Below, one piece after another: positions 42,946 through 52,722 of a stretch of 64,000 nt of DNA. This stretch comes from Haladaptatus litoreus. Its GTDB lineage: Archaea; Halobacteriota; Halobacteria; Halobacteriales; Haladaptataceae. The translations under genes and the position numbers were made by a program. The stretch covers positions 354,125 to 418,124 of the forward strand of contig NZ_FTNO01000002.1 of assembly GCF_900156425.1 (NCBI RefSeq), written 5' to 3'. A model generated the notes under the pieces. It was not told where the DNA came from. It did no database searches and was given only the letters and a program-made list of their open reading frames with translations. The stretch's first letter is position 1; each line of letters opens with the position of its first letter.

Positions 42946-44414
42946 TATGCACCACTCCCTCCTGCCGCGGCGACTTCGGAACTACCGTCTTCACCGGAGT
43001 CACTCTGTGGGTCGATGGCGTCACGGATGCCGTCACCGAGTGCGTTGAATGCGGTTACGACCAGCACGATGAGCACACCCGGAATGAACGAGATGTGCCA
43101 CGACTGCGTCGCAACGTATGTCTGTCCAACGTCAACTGCACGACCCCACTCGGGCGTCGGCGCCTGGACACCGAGTCCGAGGAACGAGAGTCCTGCAACG
43201 GCTATGATGATGCCACCGAGCGTCATCGATGCGTACACGAGTAGGTAGCCGAGGATGTACGGTGCCATGTGTTTTTGCATTGTTACGCGTGGTTTCTGTC
43301 CAAAGCTTCTCGCTGCGTCGATCCACTCCTGTTCCGCCACTTGGAACGCGGGACCACGGACGGCACGCCACAAGAACGGCCATCCTGTAGCGGCGAACAG
43401 CAACGCCAAGAGGAAGCCGCCGTTATAAATGCCCGCTATCCACGTCCCTTGGAGAACGAAGGAGAGTAGGATGAGGAACAACAGTCTCGGGAGCGACATA
43501 ATCGAGTCACCCACGATGACGACGGCGAGGTCAATGAGACCCTTGTAGTATGCCGTCAGCAGGGCGAAGCCTGCCGCTATGAGACCGCTGAGACCGATAG
43601 CGACGACACCGATAAACAGCGAAACACGCGCACCGTGTACCATGAATGTGAACATGTCCTTCCCGGATGGCATGGTACCGAACGGATGCCATCGGTCGAA
43701 CTTGTCGTAGGTCATCGGACCCACGTTGGCACCGGCGCCTTCTGAACCCGACCCGCGGTTTGCCTCACCGATGAGGGTAGTCTCGACTTGTCCTGTTTCC
43801 TTGTCCAGATATTTGGTTTCGTAGGAGAACGGATTTTCGATGGTTCGTTCCACCGTCGTCGTACCGAGCGCCGGGGCGAAAACCGCCATCACGACGAACA
43901 TGAAAACGACGATGAATCCGAACAGTCCCCACGAGTGACCGCGGAATCGGTTGACCATGTCGTCACGCGGAGTCCACTCCGCGTAGCGGTAGTGCTCGCG
44001 GAACGTCAGGTAGCCGCGCCAGAGCCAGTACAGGAAGATGAGGGCATACGCGTAGACGAGCACGACGCGAAGCGCCCAGACGATTGCCGGAGACAGTCCG
44101 AGGAACGTTCCGCCCCACCCGCCACCGGGCAGTCGCCATCCGGCGTTGTCGAAGACCTCCCTCGACAGTAGCGTTGGAATATTTGCGAGTGCGTCACCAA
44201 CAGTGGCGAACGGCGCGGCGATGGATGTCATGAACGACGGCAGTTTGTCCATCAGCAATTCCCACGGCATCGCCATCACGGTACTCGCCAGCGCGCCGAA
44301 TTCGAGCGCGACGAGAAGGGCGAATCCAGCGAACCAAAGCATCGCCGGGCGTGGATTGTCTGCGATACGTTCGCGGATCGGTCGTTCGTCTTCAGCGTCA
44401 GGAGTACGATTCAT
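42945..44414 (-). CDS. dppC: Dipeptide/oligopeptide ABC transporter permease (DppC-like), enlarged
   Basis: A 489-residue permease. ATG 44414 is chosen because GGAGG stands eight bases before it; an upstream ATG at 44441 would overlap dppB. The C-terminal 260 residues are an ordinary DppC domain with the EAA loop EWIDAARSFGQKPRVTMQKH. The N-terminal 200 residues add about three extra membrane segments and a soluble stretch, making it far longer than the usual 280-300. It forms the channel with DppB. Confidence 0.85.
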   Translation of the reverse strand: MNRTPDAEDERPIRERIADNPRPAMLWFAGFALLVALEFGALASTVMAMPWELLMDKLPSFMTSIAAPFATVGDALANIPTLLSREVFDNAGWRLPGGGWGGTFLGLSPAIVWALRVVLVYAYALIFLYWLWRGYLTFREHYRYAEWTPRDDMVNRFRGHSWGLFGFIVVFMFVVMAVFAPALGTTTVERTIENPFSYETKYLDKETGQVETTLIGEANRGSGSEGAGANVGPMTYDKFDRWHPFGTMPSGKDMFTFMVHGARVSLFIGVVAIGLSGLIAAGFALLTAYYKGLIDLAVVIVGDSIMSLPRLLFLILLSFVLQGTWIAGIYNGGFLLALLFAATGWPFLWRAVRGPAFQVAEQEWIDAARSFGQKPRVTMQKHMAPYILGYLLVYASMTLGGIIIAVAGLSFLGLGVQAPTPEWGRAVDVGQTYVATQSWHISFIPGVLIVLVVTAFNALGDGIRDAIDPQSDSGEDGSSEVAAAGGSGA

Positions 44415-44415
44415 T

Positions 44416-45432
44416 TTAGGCACCTCCATCGTATCCGACACGGGGGTCGATGACGGTGTACAGGAAGTCCTGTAGAATGTTTATTATCACGACGAGGAGG
44501 ATGAATATGAACATCAACGAACCGACTAGCGGTAAGTCCCCGTTCATGACTGCGGTGAAGAACAGGTAGCCGATTCCGTTGAGGCTGAACACCGTTTCGA
44601 CGAGCACGGAGCCACCGATGAGCAGGTACGCCTCACCCGTAATAATCGGGACGAGCGGGATGAGCGCGTTCCGGAAAATATGCTTCCAGACGAGCGAGCG
44701 GGGTGGAACCCCCTTCGCTCGTGCAGTTTCGATGAAGTTGGAGTTGACCGTCTCTAACACGGCAGTTCGGCCGATACGCATCTCGTTCCCCATGGACGCA
44801 GAACCGAGGACGAGCGCCGCTGGTGCGATTTTCTTGGTGGCGGCGAGGAACTGGTCTAAGTTCGTCAAGTTGGTCAAATCCGGACGACCAATCACGCCAA
44901 CCGGAACGATCCAGTTCTGCCAGTCGAATCCGAACAGGATACCCTCGGACTGTGAGAGAACCTGCGTCAGAATCACTGCCAGCCAGAAGTTCGGCATGGC
45001 ACGCCAGACGATACCGCCGAACGAGGCGGTGTAATCGCTCCACGTGTTCGGGTTAAGCCCGGCGTAAAAGCCGAGCGGAATACCGATGAAGAGAGCGATG
45101 AGCACAGACCAGAATCCCAGCCAAAGCGTAACTGGGGCGTATTGCATTATCATCGAATACACGCTGGTGTCTGGTTGAAGCACCCACGAATTCCCCAACT
45201 GCAGGGTAAGCATGTTAGTCATGTACTCGATATACTGCTGCCAGAGTGGTTGGTTCAATCCGAGTTGGTTTTCGATTTGTTTGTACGCTTGGGGGTCCCC
45301 TGTCGGGCCGAGAATTGCCCCGACGGGGTCAAGCGGTCCCATCCGGATGACGACGAACGTTATCGTCGTCCCGAATAGCAAGATGGGAATGGACAGTAGT
45401 AGGCGACGAGCGAAGTAGCGCCATCGACTCAT
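44416..45432 (-). CDS. dppB: Dipeptide/oligopeptide ABC transporter permease (DppB-like)
   Basis: A 338-residue permease with six membrane segments. The N-terminal RRLLLSIPILLFGTTITF and PVGAILGPTGDPQAYKQIE are typical of DppB, and the EAA loop reads NFIETARAKGVPPRSLVWKH. It ends one base before the dppC start. Upstream lies the binding-protein gene, 195 bases away, so the two may share a promoter with partial termination in between. Confidence 0.88.
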   Translation of the reverse strand: MSRWRYFARRLLLSIPILLFGTTITFVVIRMGPLDPVGAILGPTGDPQAYKQIENQLGLNQPLWQQYIEYMTNMLTLQLGNSWVLQPDTSVYSMIMQYAPVTLWLGFWSVLIALFIGIPLGFYAGLNPNTWSDYTASFGGIVWRAMPNFWLAVILTQVLSQSEGILFGFDWQNWIVPVGVIGRPDLTNLTNLDQFLAATKKIAPAALVLGSASMGNEMRIGRTAVLETVNSNFIETARAKGVPPRSLVWKHIFRNALIPLVPIITGEAYLLIGGSVLVETVFSLNGIGYLFFTAVMNGDLPLVGSLMFIFILLVVIINILQDFLYTVIDPRVGYDGGA

Positions 45433-45627
45433 GATTCTCCGCTCACCTCCTGATTTTTGTTAAGCGTGTTGTGCGGTAGGTTGCACCCTATGGTAACCGC
45501 GTTCATGGCTGATACATACCCGTATTTTGCGCTCCACTCATTATGTCTTGCGATAACATCATCGTAAATTTGGACAGATACATATCTGTCACGGAGCCTG
45601 CGTCAAAAAATAAACGACGACAGGTCG

Positions 45628-47478
45628 TTAGTTGGTGCGTTCGCCAATTTCGACGTTGTTGTACATCTGGCGACTGTAACCAGCGCCACCGTACTTGGGC
45701 ACGTCAACCCATTCGTAGGAGAACCGCTCTTCTAGGTTGTGGTAGGTCGGGAGGAACACGACGTCTTCCCAGTTGGCCTCTTCCATAGTGACGTAGGCCT
45801 CGTTACGGGCGGTCTGTGCTTTGTCCGTTGGGCCACGGTTGCTTTGGATTTTCTCCCACGCGCTCGTCGCCTGGTTCGCGGCGTCGGTACCCGACCAGTT
45901 CGTGTACGACTGCGGCGAGGACTTCGAGGTGTCCGTCAGCGGCGGGTAGAGCAGACCGAGGAAGTTGTCCGGTGCTGGCCAGTCCATGACCCACCCGAGT
46001 GAGTACGCTTGGAGATTACCCTTGCGACCACGCGAGAGGAGCGTGTTGAACGGTGCCGTCTCGACTTCCATGTTGACGTTGACCGATTTGAGTTGGTCGC
46101 GGAGGATGTTGCCCACTTTGGGCCACGTGGTCGAAGACTGGTAGACCGTGAACGTGAAGCTGAAGTTCTCGTTACCCGGGCCGTAGCCAGCGTCCTTCAA
46201 CACCTGCTCTGCTTTGTCACGCTGATTTGTGTTGTACCCGTACGGGTAGTTGTTCTCAGCGTGGGATTTGTACTCCTTCGCACCGCCGGGGTAAATCATC
46301 GGCGGGGTGAAGTGGTGGGACGCTTCGCCGCGACCCTTGAACACTTCCTTGACGAGGCGCTCCTGGTTCATCAGGTACGCACAGGCCTGTCGGACAGCCT
46401 TCGGAACGGCTTCCGTGTTGAAGCCCATGTAGTACGAACTGATGGTGGAAACGCCGAGGTAGTCCATCGTCGCGCCACCCGCGGTCGAACCGTACTTGCC
46501 GACAGTACGGCCTTGGTCGTCGGTGCTGGTGTCCTTGATCTTGTCCTGACTGTATTTGGAGGTTGGAAGGTTTCCGGCGTAGAGGATGTCCGCGTTCTTG
46601 TTGATGAAACCGTAGGTGTGCTGGGCGTCCGCGTCGGACGAAATCATCCAGTGGATGCCGTCGACTTTCGCCTTCTCACCGTGGTAGTTCTCGTACTTCG
46701 AGACTTCCGCGTGGTCGTCGCTCGTCCACGATTTGAACTTGAACGGCCCGGCACCGACGGGTTCTTTCGTGGCGAACTTGCTGTGATCGACTTCGCCGTC
46801 GTAGCCTTTGATGTCGCCGATGATTCCCTCTGGAATGACTGCGAAGGAGGTGTAGGCGAGCATCTCCAGCGTGGAGTGGAACGGCTCGGTGAGCGTCATT
46901 TCCAGTTCGTAGTCGCCCGTCGATTTGAGCGACAGCGAGTCGGACTTTGCGACGGTCAGTTCCTCTTTCTCACCCTCTTCGTTCGTGTACGTTTTCGTGG
47001 TAGTCTCGTGTTCGACACCGATGGAGTCGAGAATAAAGTACGAACGGCGGGAGTTCGTCGATTCGGCGAGACGCCGCCACGAGTAGACGACGTCGCTTGC
47101 CGTAACTTCGTTTCCGTTGTGGAATTTGACGCCTTCCTTGAGTTTGAATGTGTACGTCCGCTGGTCGTCGGAAACTTCGTGGCTCTCGACGAGCAGGTTC
47201 TCGACCGCAATTTCCGCGTTCGGATAGTTCATCAGCGGGTCGAAAATCTGCTGAATGACCGTTCCGGATGCCGTGTCAGTCGCCTTGACCGGATCCAGCG
47301 TGGTCATCGTCGAGTTGATGAGCTGGAGTTTCTTCCCACTGCTGTCGCCGTTTCCGTTACCGTTACCGTCACCGTCACCATCGCCACCGCCAGTACAGCC
47401 AGCCAGCGCGGCAGCCGTTGCCGCACCACCAGTCGCTTGCAAAAACCGCCGACGGGTCAGGTTGTCAGTATCTGTCAT
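45628..47478 (-). CDS. dppA: Peptide-binding lipoprotein (DppA/OppA family)
   Basis: A 616-residue receptor. The N-terminus joins a Tat signal (TRRRFLQATGGAATAAAL) to a lipobox ending in Cys (LAGC), then a Gly/Asp/Asn-rich tether. The family-5 binding-protein fold is shown by DPLMNYPNAEIAVENLL, YTFKLKEGVKFHNGNEVTA and VVYSWRRLAES. First gene of the set dppA-B-C-D-F plus two small genes. It would capture peptides at the cell surface. Confidence 0.88.
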   Translation of the reverse strand: MTDTDNLTRRRFLQATGGAATAAALAGCTGGGDGDGDGNGNGNGDSSGKKLQLINSTMTTLDPVKATDTASGTVIQQIFDPLMNYPNAEIAVENLLVESHEVSDDQRTYTFKLKEGVKFHNGNEVTASDVVYSWRRLAESTNSRRSYFILDSIGVEHETTTKTYTNEEGEKEELTVAKSDSLSLKSTGDYELEMTLTEPFHSTLEMLAYTSFAVIPEGIIGDIKGYDGEVDHSKFATKEPVGAGPFKFKSWTSDDHAEVSKYENYHGEKAKVDGIHWMISSDADAQHTYGFINKNADILYAGNLPTSKYSQDKIKDTSTDDQGRTVGKYGSTAGGATMDYLGVSTISSYYMGFNTEAVPKAVRQACAYLMNQERLVKEVFKGRGEASHHFTPPMIYPGGAKEYKSHAENNYPYGYNTNQRDKAEQVLKDAGYGPGNENFSFTFTVYQSSTTWPKVGNILRDQLKSVNVNMEVETAPFNTLLSRGRKGNLQAYSLGWVMDWPAPDNFLGLLYPPLTDTSKSSPQSYTNWSGTDAANQATSAWEKIQSNRGPTDKAQTARNEAYVTMEEANWEDVVFLPTYHNLEERFSYEWVDVPKYGGAGYSRQMYNNVEIGERTN

Positions 47479-47800
47479 CCATCAACGGCTTGTGTGTCAC
47501 GGCGGATAAACTTACCGCTTAGGATTGGCACCCTTACGGTCTTAAACAGCGTTTTAATTGCAGAAGGCGTCGGGTTTAGGTATTCATTGATGAAGAAATA
47601 GTTCGATAGGCGTAGTGAAACGTTCGGCTATGAACGTTATAGGAAAAATGGAACGTATCAGCTATGAAATGATGCAATACGTTCGTGAAACGCGCCATTA
47701 TTTCGTGTTTTGTTCAGTTTTGGGACAGAATATTGTCAGTAGCTAGACTGAGTGCCAGCGTTTCGGTGTGCTTATATCCTTTGGTACACACTCTCAAAGT
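47479..47800. other. 322-base intergenic region between divergent genes
   Basis: AT-rich, with no gene seen. It holds the promoter of the peptide transporter operon (minus strand; several TAT-rich stretches) and the TATA box of the small gene at 47801. Confidence 0.5.
47771..47779 (+). promoter_or_regulatory. TATA box of the small gene at 47801
   Basis: CTTATATCC centred 26 bases before the ATG at 47801, as expected for a leaderless transcript. Confidence 0.55.
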
Positions 47801-47974
47801 ATGACGCCGGATACGGCAGCAGTGTCGGTGTCGGTTGCAGATGACTCCGAGGTCATGGCCTCGGTGGACGATGACGGGAACACGAAGCGGCTCGTCATCG
47901 CAGACATCTCATGCGAGGATGCATGGATTTCCATGCGTGTAGAAGGCACAACCTCGCTACCGGACTGGCGATAA
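47801..47974 (+). CDS. Small haloarchaeal protein (DUF7556-like)
   Basis: A 57-residue acidic protein: MTPDTAAVSVSVADDSEVMA, then KRLVIADISCEDAWISM and TTSLPDWR. The TATA spacing supports the ATG at 47801 rather than the open frame further upstream. Members of this type are widespread in haloarchaea; the function is unknown. Confidence 0.7.
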   Translation: MTPDTAAVSVSVADDSEVMASVDDDGNTKRLVIADISCEDAWISMRVEGTTSLPDWR

Positions 47975-48179
47975 TCCCCGATAACTCGTTTCGCTCCCCG
48001 AACAGCCCCCCACAACGCATTTTGTTTTCTTTCCCGTTCGAGAAGTGACGACGCATTCCTGTTCAGATTGTGATTGGAAATGGGTGCCATCCAGAAAACG
48101 TTCACCACGTCGAACACGATGAGAGAGGAAACAGCGCAATACTGAACCTTTTTTGTCCTTGGTGCGGTTCCATGCAGAC

Positions 48180-48599
48180 ATGAACTATCGGGAGGTCACC
48201 GGGGAACAGGAGTTCGTCGCCCGACTCGGACACGGCGCGGATTGGCGCGCTGAAATCGAATCGCTGGCAGAAGACGAGGATGTCGATTCCGCGTGGTTCG
48301 TCGCCATGGGCGCAGTACAGGACGCGGACGTGTGGTTTTACGACCAAGACGAGAAGGAGTACCGAGAAGTGAGTTTCGACGAACCGCTCGAAGTCGCCTC
48401 CTGCGTCGGCAACGTCTCGCTCCTCGACGGGGAACCGTTTGCACACACGCACGTCGTTCTTTCACGTCGGTCGGGCCAAGCAATCGCGGGGCACCTCGAT
48501 TCAGCAACCGTGTTTGCAGGGGAGTTGTACATGCGAACGTTCGAGGAACCGCTGGTTCGCGAACACGACGACGCGACCGAGTTAGACCTCTGGCTCTAA
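48180..48599 (+). CDS. PPC/DUF296 domain protein
   Basis: A 139-residue PPC-domain protein: MNYREVTGEQEFVARLGHGA, ESLAEDEDVDSAWFVAMGAV, and FAHTHVVLSRRSGQAIAGHL with the conserved His residues that bind metal in this fold. In plants the domain accompanies AT-hooks; archaeal versions stand alone and form trimers. It ends one base before the DP2 start, so the two are co-transcribed. ATG 48180 is chosen at the start of similarity. Confidence 0.85.
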   Translation: MNYREVTGEQEFVARLGHGADWRAEIESLAEDEDVDSAWFVAMGAVQDADVWFYDQDEKEYREVSFDEPLEVASCVGNVSLLDGEPFAHTHVVLSRRSGQAIAGHLDSATVFAGELYMRTFEEPLVREHDDATELDLWL

Positions 48600-48600
48600 C

Positions 48601-51600
48601 ATGCGAGAAGAAGACCGGCAGTATTTCGAGCGACTCGAATCGCAGTTGGACGAGGCGTTCGACGTTGCCGAAACCGCGCGCGAAAACAGCGGCGACCCGC
48701 AACCGGAAGTCGAGATTCCGGTCGCCAAGGACATGGCCGACCGTGTCGAGAACATCCTCGGTATCGAAGGCGTCGCGGAGCGCGTCCGCGAACTCGAAGG
48801 GCAGATGTCCCGTGAGGAGGCCGCACTCGAACTAGCGGAAGACTTCGCAGAGGGGAACGTCGGAGATTACGATACCCGTGACGGCAAAGTCGAAGGTGCG
48901 GTCAGAACCGCAGTCGCCCTGCTGACAGAGGGTGTGGTCGCCGCACCAATCGAGGGTATCGACCGCGTGGAAATCCTCACGAACGACGACGGTACCGAGT
49001 TCGTCAACGTCTACTACGCCGGGCCGATTCGCTCCGCGGGTGGAACTGCACAGGCGCTGTCGGTACTCGTTGCCGACTACACTCGCGCACTCATCGGGTT
49101 GGACGAGTTCAAAGCCAGAGACGACGAAATCGAGCGATACGCCGAGGAAATCAACCTCTACGATTCCGAAACCGGGTTGCAGTATTCGCCGAAGGACAAG
49201 GAGTCGAAATTCATCGCGGAAAACATCCCCGTCATGCTAGACGGGGAGGCAACTGGCGACGAGGAAGTTTCCGGCTTTCGTGACTTGGAGCGCGTCGATA
49301 CCAACAGCGCCCGGGGCGGAATGTGTCTCGTTCTCGCGGAGGGGATTGCACTCAAAGCGCCCAAGATTCAGCGATACACGCGAAATCTGGACGAAATCGA
49401 CTGGCCGTGGCTCCAAGACCTCATCGACGGCACCATCGGCAAGGACGACGAAAACGAAGAATCGGCGGCGCAAGCCGACGATTCCGAGGGCGAGGACGAA
49501 ACAGAGACGGCGGACGAAGAGGCAGAAACCGACGAACCGGACGGCCCACTGCGCGTCGAACCCGCGACGAAGTTCCTCCGTGACCTCATCGCCGGGAGGC
49601 CCGTGTTTACCCATCCGAGCGAAGCGGGCGGCTTCCGCCTCAGATACGGGAGAGCACGGAATCACGGATTCGCAACCGCGGGCGTCCATCCCGCGACGAT
49701 GCACCTCGTGGATGACTTCCTCGCAACGGGAACACAAATCAAAACCGAGCGCCCCGGAAAAGCGGCAGGCGTCATTCCGGTGGACACTATCGAGGGGCCA
49801 ACGGTGCGCCTCGCAAACGGCGACGTTCGAAGAATCGACGACATCGAGGAAGCCGTCGAGGTGAGAAACGGTGTCAAGCGGATTCTCGACCTCGGCGAAT
49901 ACCTCGTCAACTACGGCGAGTTCGTGGAGAACAACCATCCGCTCGCACCCGCCTCCTACACGTTCGAGTGGTGGGTGCAGGACTTCGAACATTCGGGGGC
50001 GGACGTGCAGGCCATGCGCGACAACCCACACATCGACCTCGAAAATCCGTCCGTCGAGGAGGCGCTCGACTGGGCAATCGAGTACGATGCACCACTGCAT
50101 CCGAGTTGTACCCACCTCTGGCACGACATTTCGGTTGGAGAGTTCGACCTGCTCGCCGAGGCCGTAGAGGCGGGTGAAATTCGTGATGGGCGACTGCACC
50201 TCGAAAACACGGACGACGTTCGAATCGCGCTCGAACACCTTCTCGTCCAGCACTGGCAGGGCGAGGAAATCGAGATTTCCGAGTGGAAACCGTTCGTTCG
50301 CTCGCTCGGATTCGACGACGACCTGAACAGGGACTGGGATGGCATCGACGATTTATCTCGAAAAGCGCGAGAGTGGGGGAAAGACGGAGACGGGAACGGA
50401 GACGGAGACGATGCGGAAGTCGCTGGCGGCACAAATGCAATCGAAGCAGTCAACGAAGTCGCGCCGTTCACAGTCCGAGAGCGCGCGCCGACGAGAATCG
50501 GGAACCGGATGGGACGGCCCGAAAAGTCGGAAAAACGCGAACTCAGCCCGGCAGTTCACACGCTGTTCCCACTGGGCGAAGCGGGCGGCGACCAGCGCGA
50601 CGTGGCGAAGGCCGCGAAGCATACAGAAGGCATGTCAGGCGTTCGTGGACAAGCGGAACTTCGAATCGGTCGCCGGGAGTGTGAGGACTGCGGAAACCTC
50701 ACGTTCAAATGCAAGTGTCCCGACTGCGGCGGCAACACGTATCCGGATTACGAATGTCCCGACTGTGGCACGACGGTCGAACCGGACCAGTCCGGACGCG
50801 CGGAATGTCCACGTTGTGAAATCCTCGCGACGAGCGTCGAACCGCAGACCGTCAATCTGAACGACGAGTACAGAGGCGCGCTCGAATCGGTCGGCGAGCG
50901 GGAAAACGTCTTCGACACGCTCAAAGGTGTCAAAGGGTTGACTTCGGCGCACAAGACGCCCGAACCAATCGAAAAAGGAATCCTTCGCGCGAAACACGGC
51001 GTCAGCGCGTTCAAGGACGGGACGATTCGCTACGACATGACCGACCTGCCCGTGACGGCAGTTCGCCCGAACGAACTGGACGTGAGCGCCGACCAACTCC
51101 GCGCACTGGGCTACGACGAGGACATTCACGGCGAACCGTTCCGGCACGACGACCAACTCGTGGAACTGCGGGTGCAGGACATCGTCCTCTCCGACGGGGC
51201 AGCGGAACACCTGCTCAAAACCGCCGATTTCGTGGACAACCTCCTCACCGATTACTACGGACTCGACCCGTTCTACGAGATGGACGAACGCGAGGAACTG
51301 GTCGGCGAACTCGTCTTCGGGATGGCCCCGCACACCTCCGCCGCAGTCGTTGGACGGATTATCGGGTTCACGAGTGCGGCGGTTGGGTACGCGCATCCGT
51401 ATTTCCACGCGGCGAAGCGGCGGAACTGTTTCCACCCGGAAACCAAGGTTTGGTATCGTGACGAGGATGAAAAGTGGCGATACGATGAGATTCAGCGGTT
51501 GGTCGAAGAACGACTGAAGAACCCGAAAGAGGACGATTTCGGTGCGTTGGTAGAAGAGTTAGACTGTGAAGTTCTGGTTCCCTCGATAGATGAAAACGGA

Positions 51601-52722
51601 AACGTTGTTCGGAAACCAATCGAGGCAGTTTCGAGGCATCCTGCGCCGGAGCATCTGGTCGAAATAGAGACGCGAAGTGGACGGGAAATAACTGTGACAC
51701 CCGACCACTCGATGCTCCAGTGGCATGACGACAGCCTCGAAGAAATTGAGGCGCGGGAATTGGAAGTCGGTATGTCGGTTCCCGGTTTCTCTCGGAAACC
51801 GGGAACCGACTGCTTGAAAGTGGAAGTAAGTTCAGGAGTAGTCGCAGACGGCGGTTCGTTCGAGCGTGACGAAATAACCAGAGTCGAAATCGTACAGTCG
51901 GAGATTTCGCACACCTACTGTGTCACTGTCTCGGACACCCACACACTCGTCGCAAACGACCTCTACGTCGGTCAGTGCGACGGCGACGAAGACTGCGTGA
52001 TGCTCCTCATGGACGGCCTGCTCAACTTCTCGAAGGAGTTCCTGCCGGACAAGCGGGGCGGCCAGATGGACGCCCCGCTGGTGATGTCCTCGCGCATCGA
52101 CCCATCCGAAATCGACGACGAGGCGCACAACATGGACATCGTGGAGCAGTATTCACGGGAGTTCTACGAGGCCACGCTGGAGATGGCCGACCCGGAGGAC
52201 GTGGACATCACCATCGCGGAGGACTACCTCGGCACCGACGAGGAGTATACCAACTTCCGGCACACCCACGACACCTCGAACATCGCACTTGGGCCAGACC
52301 TCTCCGCCTACAAAACCCTCGGGTCGATGATGGACAAAATGAACGCGCAGTTGGAGCTGGCCAGAAAAACGCGGGCAGTAGACCAGACAGACGTGGCGGA
52401 GCGCGTCATCGAAGGGCACTTTCTGCCAGACCTCATCGGAAATCTTCGCGCCTTTTCGCGGCAGGAAACCCGGTGTCTGGACTGTGGCGTAAAATACCGC
52501 AGGATGCCGCTTTCCGGCGACTGTCGGGAATGCGGTGGCCGGGTGAACCTGACGGTGCATCAGGGGTCGGTGAACAAGTACATGGACACCGCGATTCAGG
52601 TGGCCGACGAGTACGACTGTCGGGAGTACACGAAACAGCGACTCCAGATACTGGACAGGTCACTGGAGAGCGTGTTCGAGAATGATAAAAACAAGCAGTC
52701 CGGGATTGCGGACTTTATGTAA
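48601..52722 (+). CDS. polC: DNA polymerase D large subunit DP2, with an intein
   Basis: A 1373-residue precursor; after removal of the 183-residue intein (residues 943-1125) the mature catalytic subunit is 1190 residues. The N-terminus MREEDRQYFERLESQLDEAF and VYYAGPIRSAGGTAQALSVL are typical. An acidic low-complexity insert lies near residues 280-315. Zinc-binding clusters CEDCGNLTFKCKCPDCGG, ECPDCG and ECPRCE stand near 690-745, and CLDCGVKYRRMP with CRECGG near the C-terminus. The active-site motif DGDED comes directly after the intein. The last residues KNKQSGIADFM contain QxxIxxFM, a PCNA-binding (PIP-box-like) motif. The DP1 subunit gene is not in the window. Confidence 0.95.
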   Translation: MREEDRQYFERLESQLDEAFDVAETARENSGDPQPEVEIPVAKDMADRVENILGIEGVAERVRELEGQMSREEAALELAEDFAEGNVGDYDTRDGKVEGAVRTAVALLTEGVVAAPIEGIDRVEILTNDDGTEFVNVYYAGPIRSAGGTAQALSVLVADYTRALIGLDEFKARDDEIERYAEEINLYDSETGLQYSPKDKESKFIAENIPVMLDGEATGDEEVSGFRDLERVDTNSARGGMCLVLAEGIALKAPKIQRYTRNLDEIDWPWLQDLIDGTIGKDDENEESAAQADDSEGEDETETADEEAETDEPDGPLRVEPATKFLRDLIAGRPVFTHPSEAGGFRLRYGRARNHGFATAGVHPATMHLVDDFLATGTQIKTERPGKAAGVIPVDTIEGPTVRLANGDVRRIDDIEEAVEVRNGVKRILDLGEYLVNYGEFVENNHPLAPASYTFEWWVQDFEHSGADVQAMRDNPHIDLENPSVEEALDWAIEYDAPLHPSCTHLWHDISVGEFDLLAEAVEAGEIRDGRLHLENTDDVRIALEHLLVQHWQGEEIEISEWKPFVRSLGFDDDLNRDWDGIDDLSRKAREWGKDGDGNGDGDDAEVAGGTNAIEAVNEVAPFTVRERAPTRIGNRMGRPEKSEKRELSPAVHTLFPLGEAGGDQRDVAKAAKHTEGMSGVRGQAELRIGRRECEDCGNLTFKCKCPDCGGNTYPDYECPDCGTTVEPDQSGRAECPRCEILATSVEPQTVNLNDEYRGALESVGERENVFDTLKGVKGLTSAHKTPEPIEKGILRAKHGVSAFKDGTIRYDMTDLPVTAVRPNELDVSADQLRALGYDEDIHGEPFRHDDQLVELRVQDIVLSDGAAEHLLKTADFVDNLLTDYYGLDPFYEMDEREELVGELVFGMAPHTSAAVVGRIIGFTSAAVGYAHPYFHAAKRRNCFHPETKVWYRDEDEKWRYDEIQRLVEERLKNPKEDDFGALVEELDCEVLVPSIDENGNVVRKPIEAVSRHPAPEHLVEIETRSGREITVTPDHSMLQWHDDSLEEIEARELEVGMSVPGFSRKPGTDCLKVEVSSGVVADGGSFERDEITRVEIVQSEISHTYCVTVSDTHTLVANDLYVGQCDGDEDCVMLLMDGLLNFSKEFLPDKRGGQMDAPLVMSSRIDPSEIDDEAHNMDIVEQYSREFYEATLEMADPEDVDITIAEDYLGTDEEYTNFRHTHDTSNIALGPDLSAYKTLGSMMDKMNAQLELARKTRAVDQTDVAERVIEGHFLPDLIGNLRAFSRQETRCLDCGVKYRRMPLSGDCRECGGRVNLTVHQGSVNKYMDTAIQVADEYDCREYTKQRLQILDRSLESVFENDKNKQSGIADFM
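51427..51975 (+). mobile_element. Mini-intein in DP2, C-terminal Gln type, no endonuclease
   Basis: The intein begins at Cys (FHPETKVWY follows) and ends ...NDLYVGQ before the extein Cys of CDGDED, 183 residues. Block B is TVTPDHSML with the expected Thr and His. The C-terminal block is HTYCVTVSDTHTLVAND, but the final two residues are Gly-Gln rather than His-Asn. PolII (DP2) inteins with C-terminal Gln are known from other archaea. No LAGLIDADG motif is present; the short linker (about 51770-51860) where an endonuclease would sit holds a 13-bp hairpin. Insertion splits the polymerase active-site motif, so the enzyme is inactive until splicing. Confidence 0.92.
51776..51808. repeat. 13-bp perfect hairpin inside the intein linker
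   Basis: CGGTTCCCGGTTT and AAACCGGGAACCG flank the 7-base loop CTCTCGG. It encodes SVPGFSRKPGT, in the place a homing endonuclease domain would occupy. Confidence 0.75.

Noticed and set aside
46009-47601. 530-residue frame antisense to dppA
   Set aside because: Composition is Arg/Val/Phe-rich, typical of an antisense shadow of an acidic GC-rich gene; the dppA reading has a Tat signal, lipobox and family motifs.
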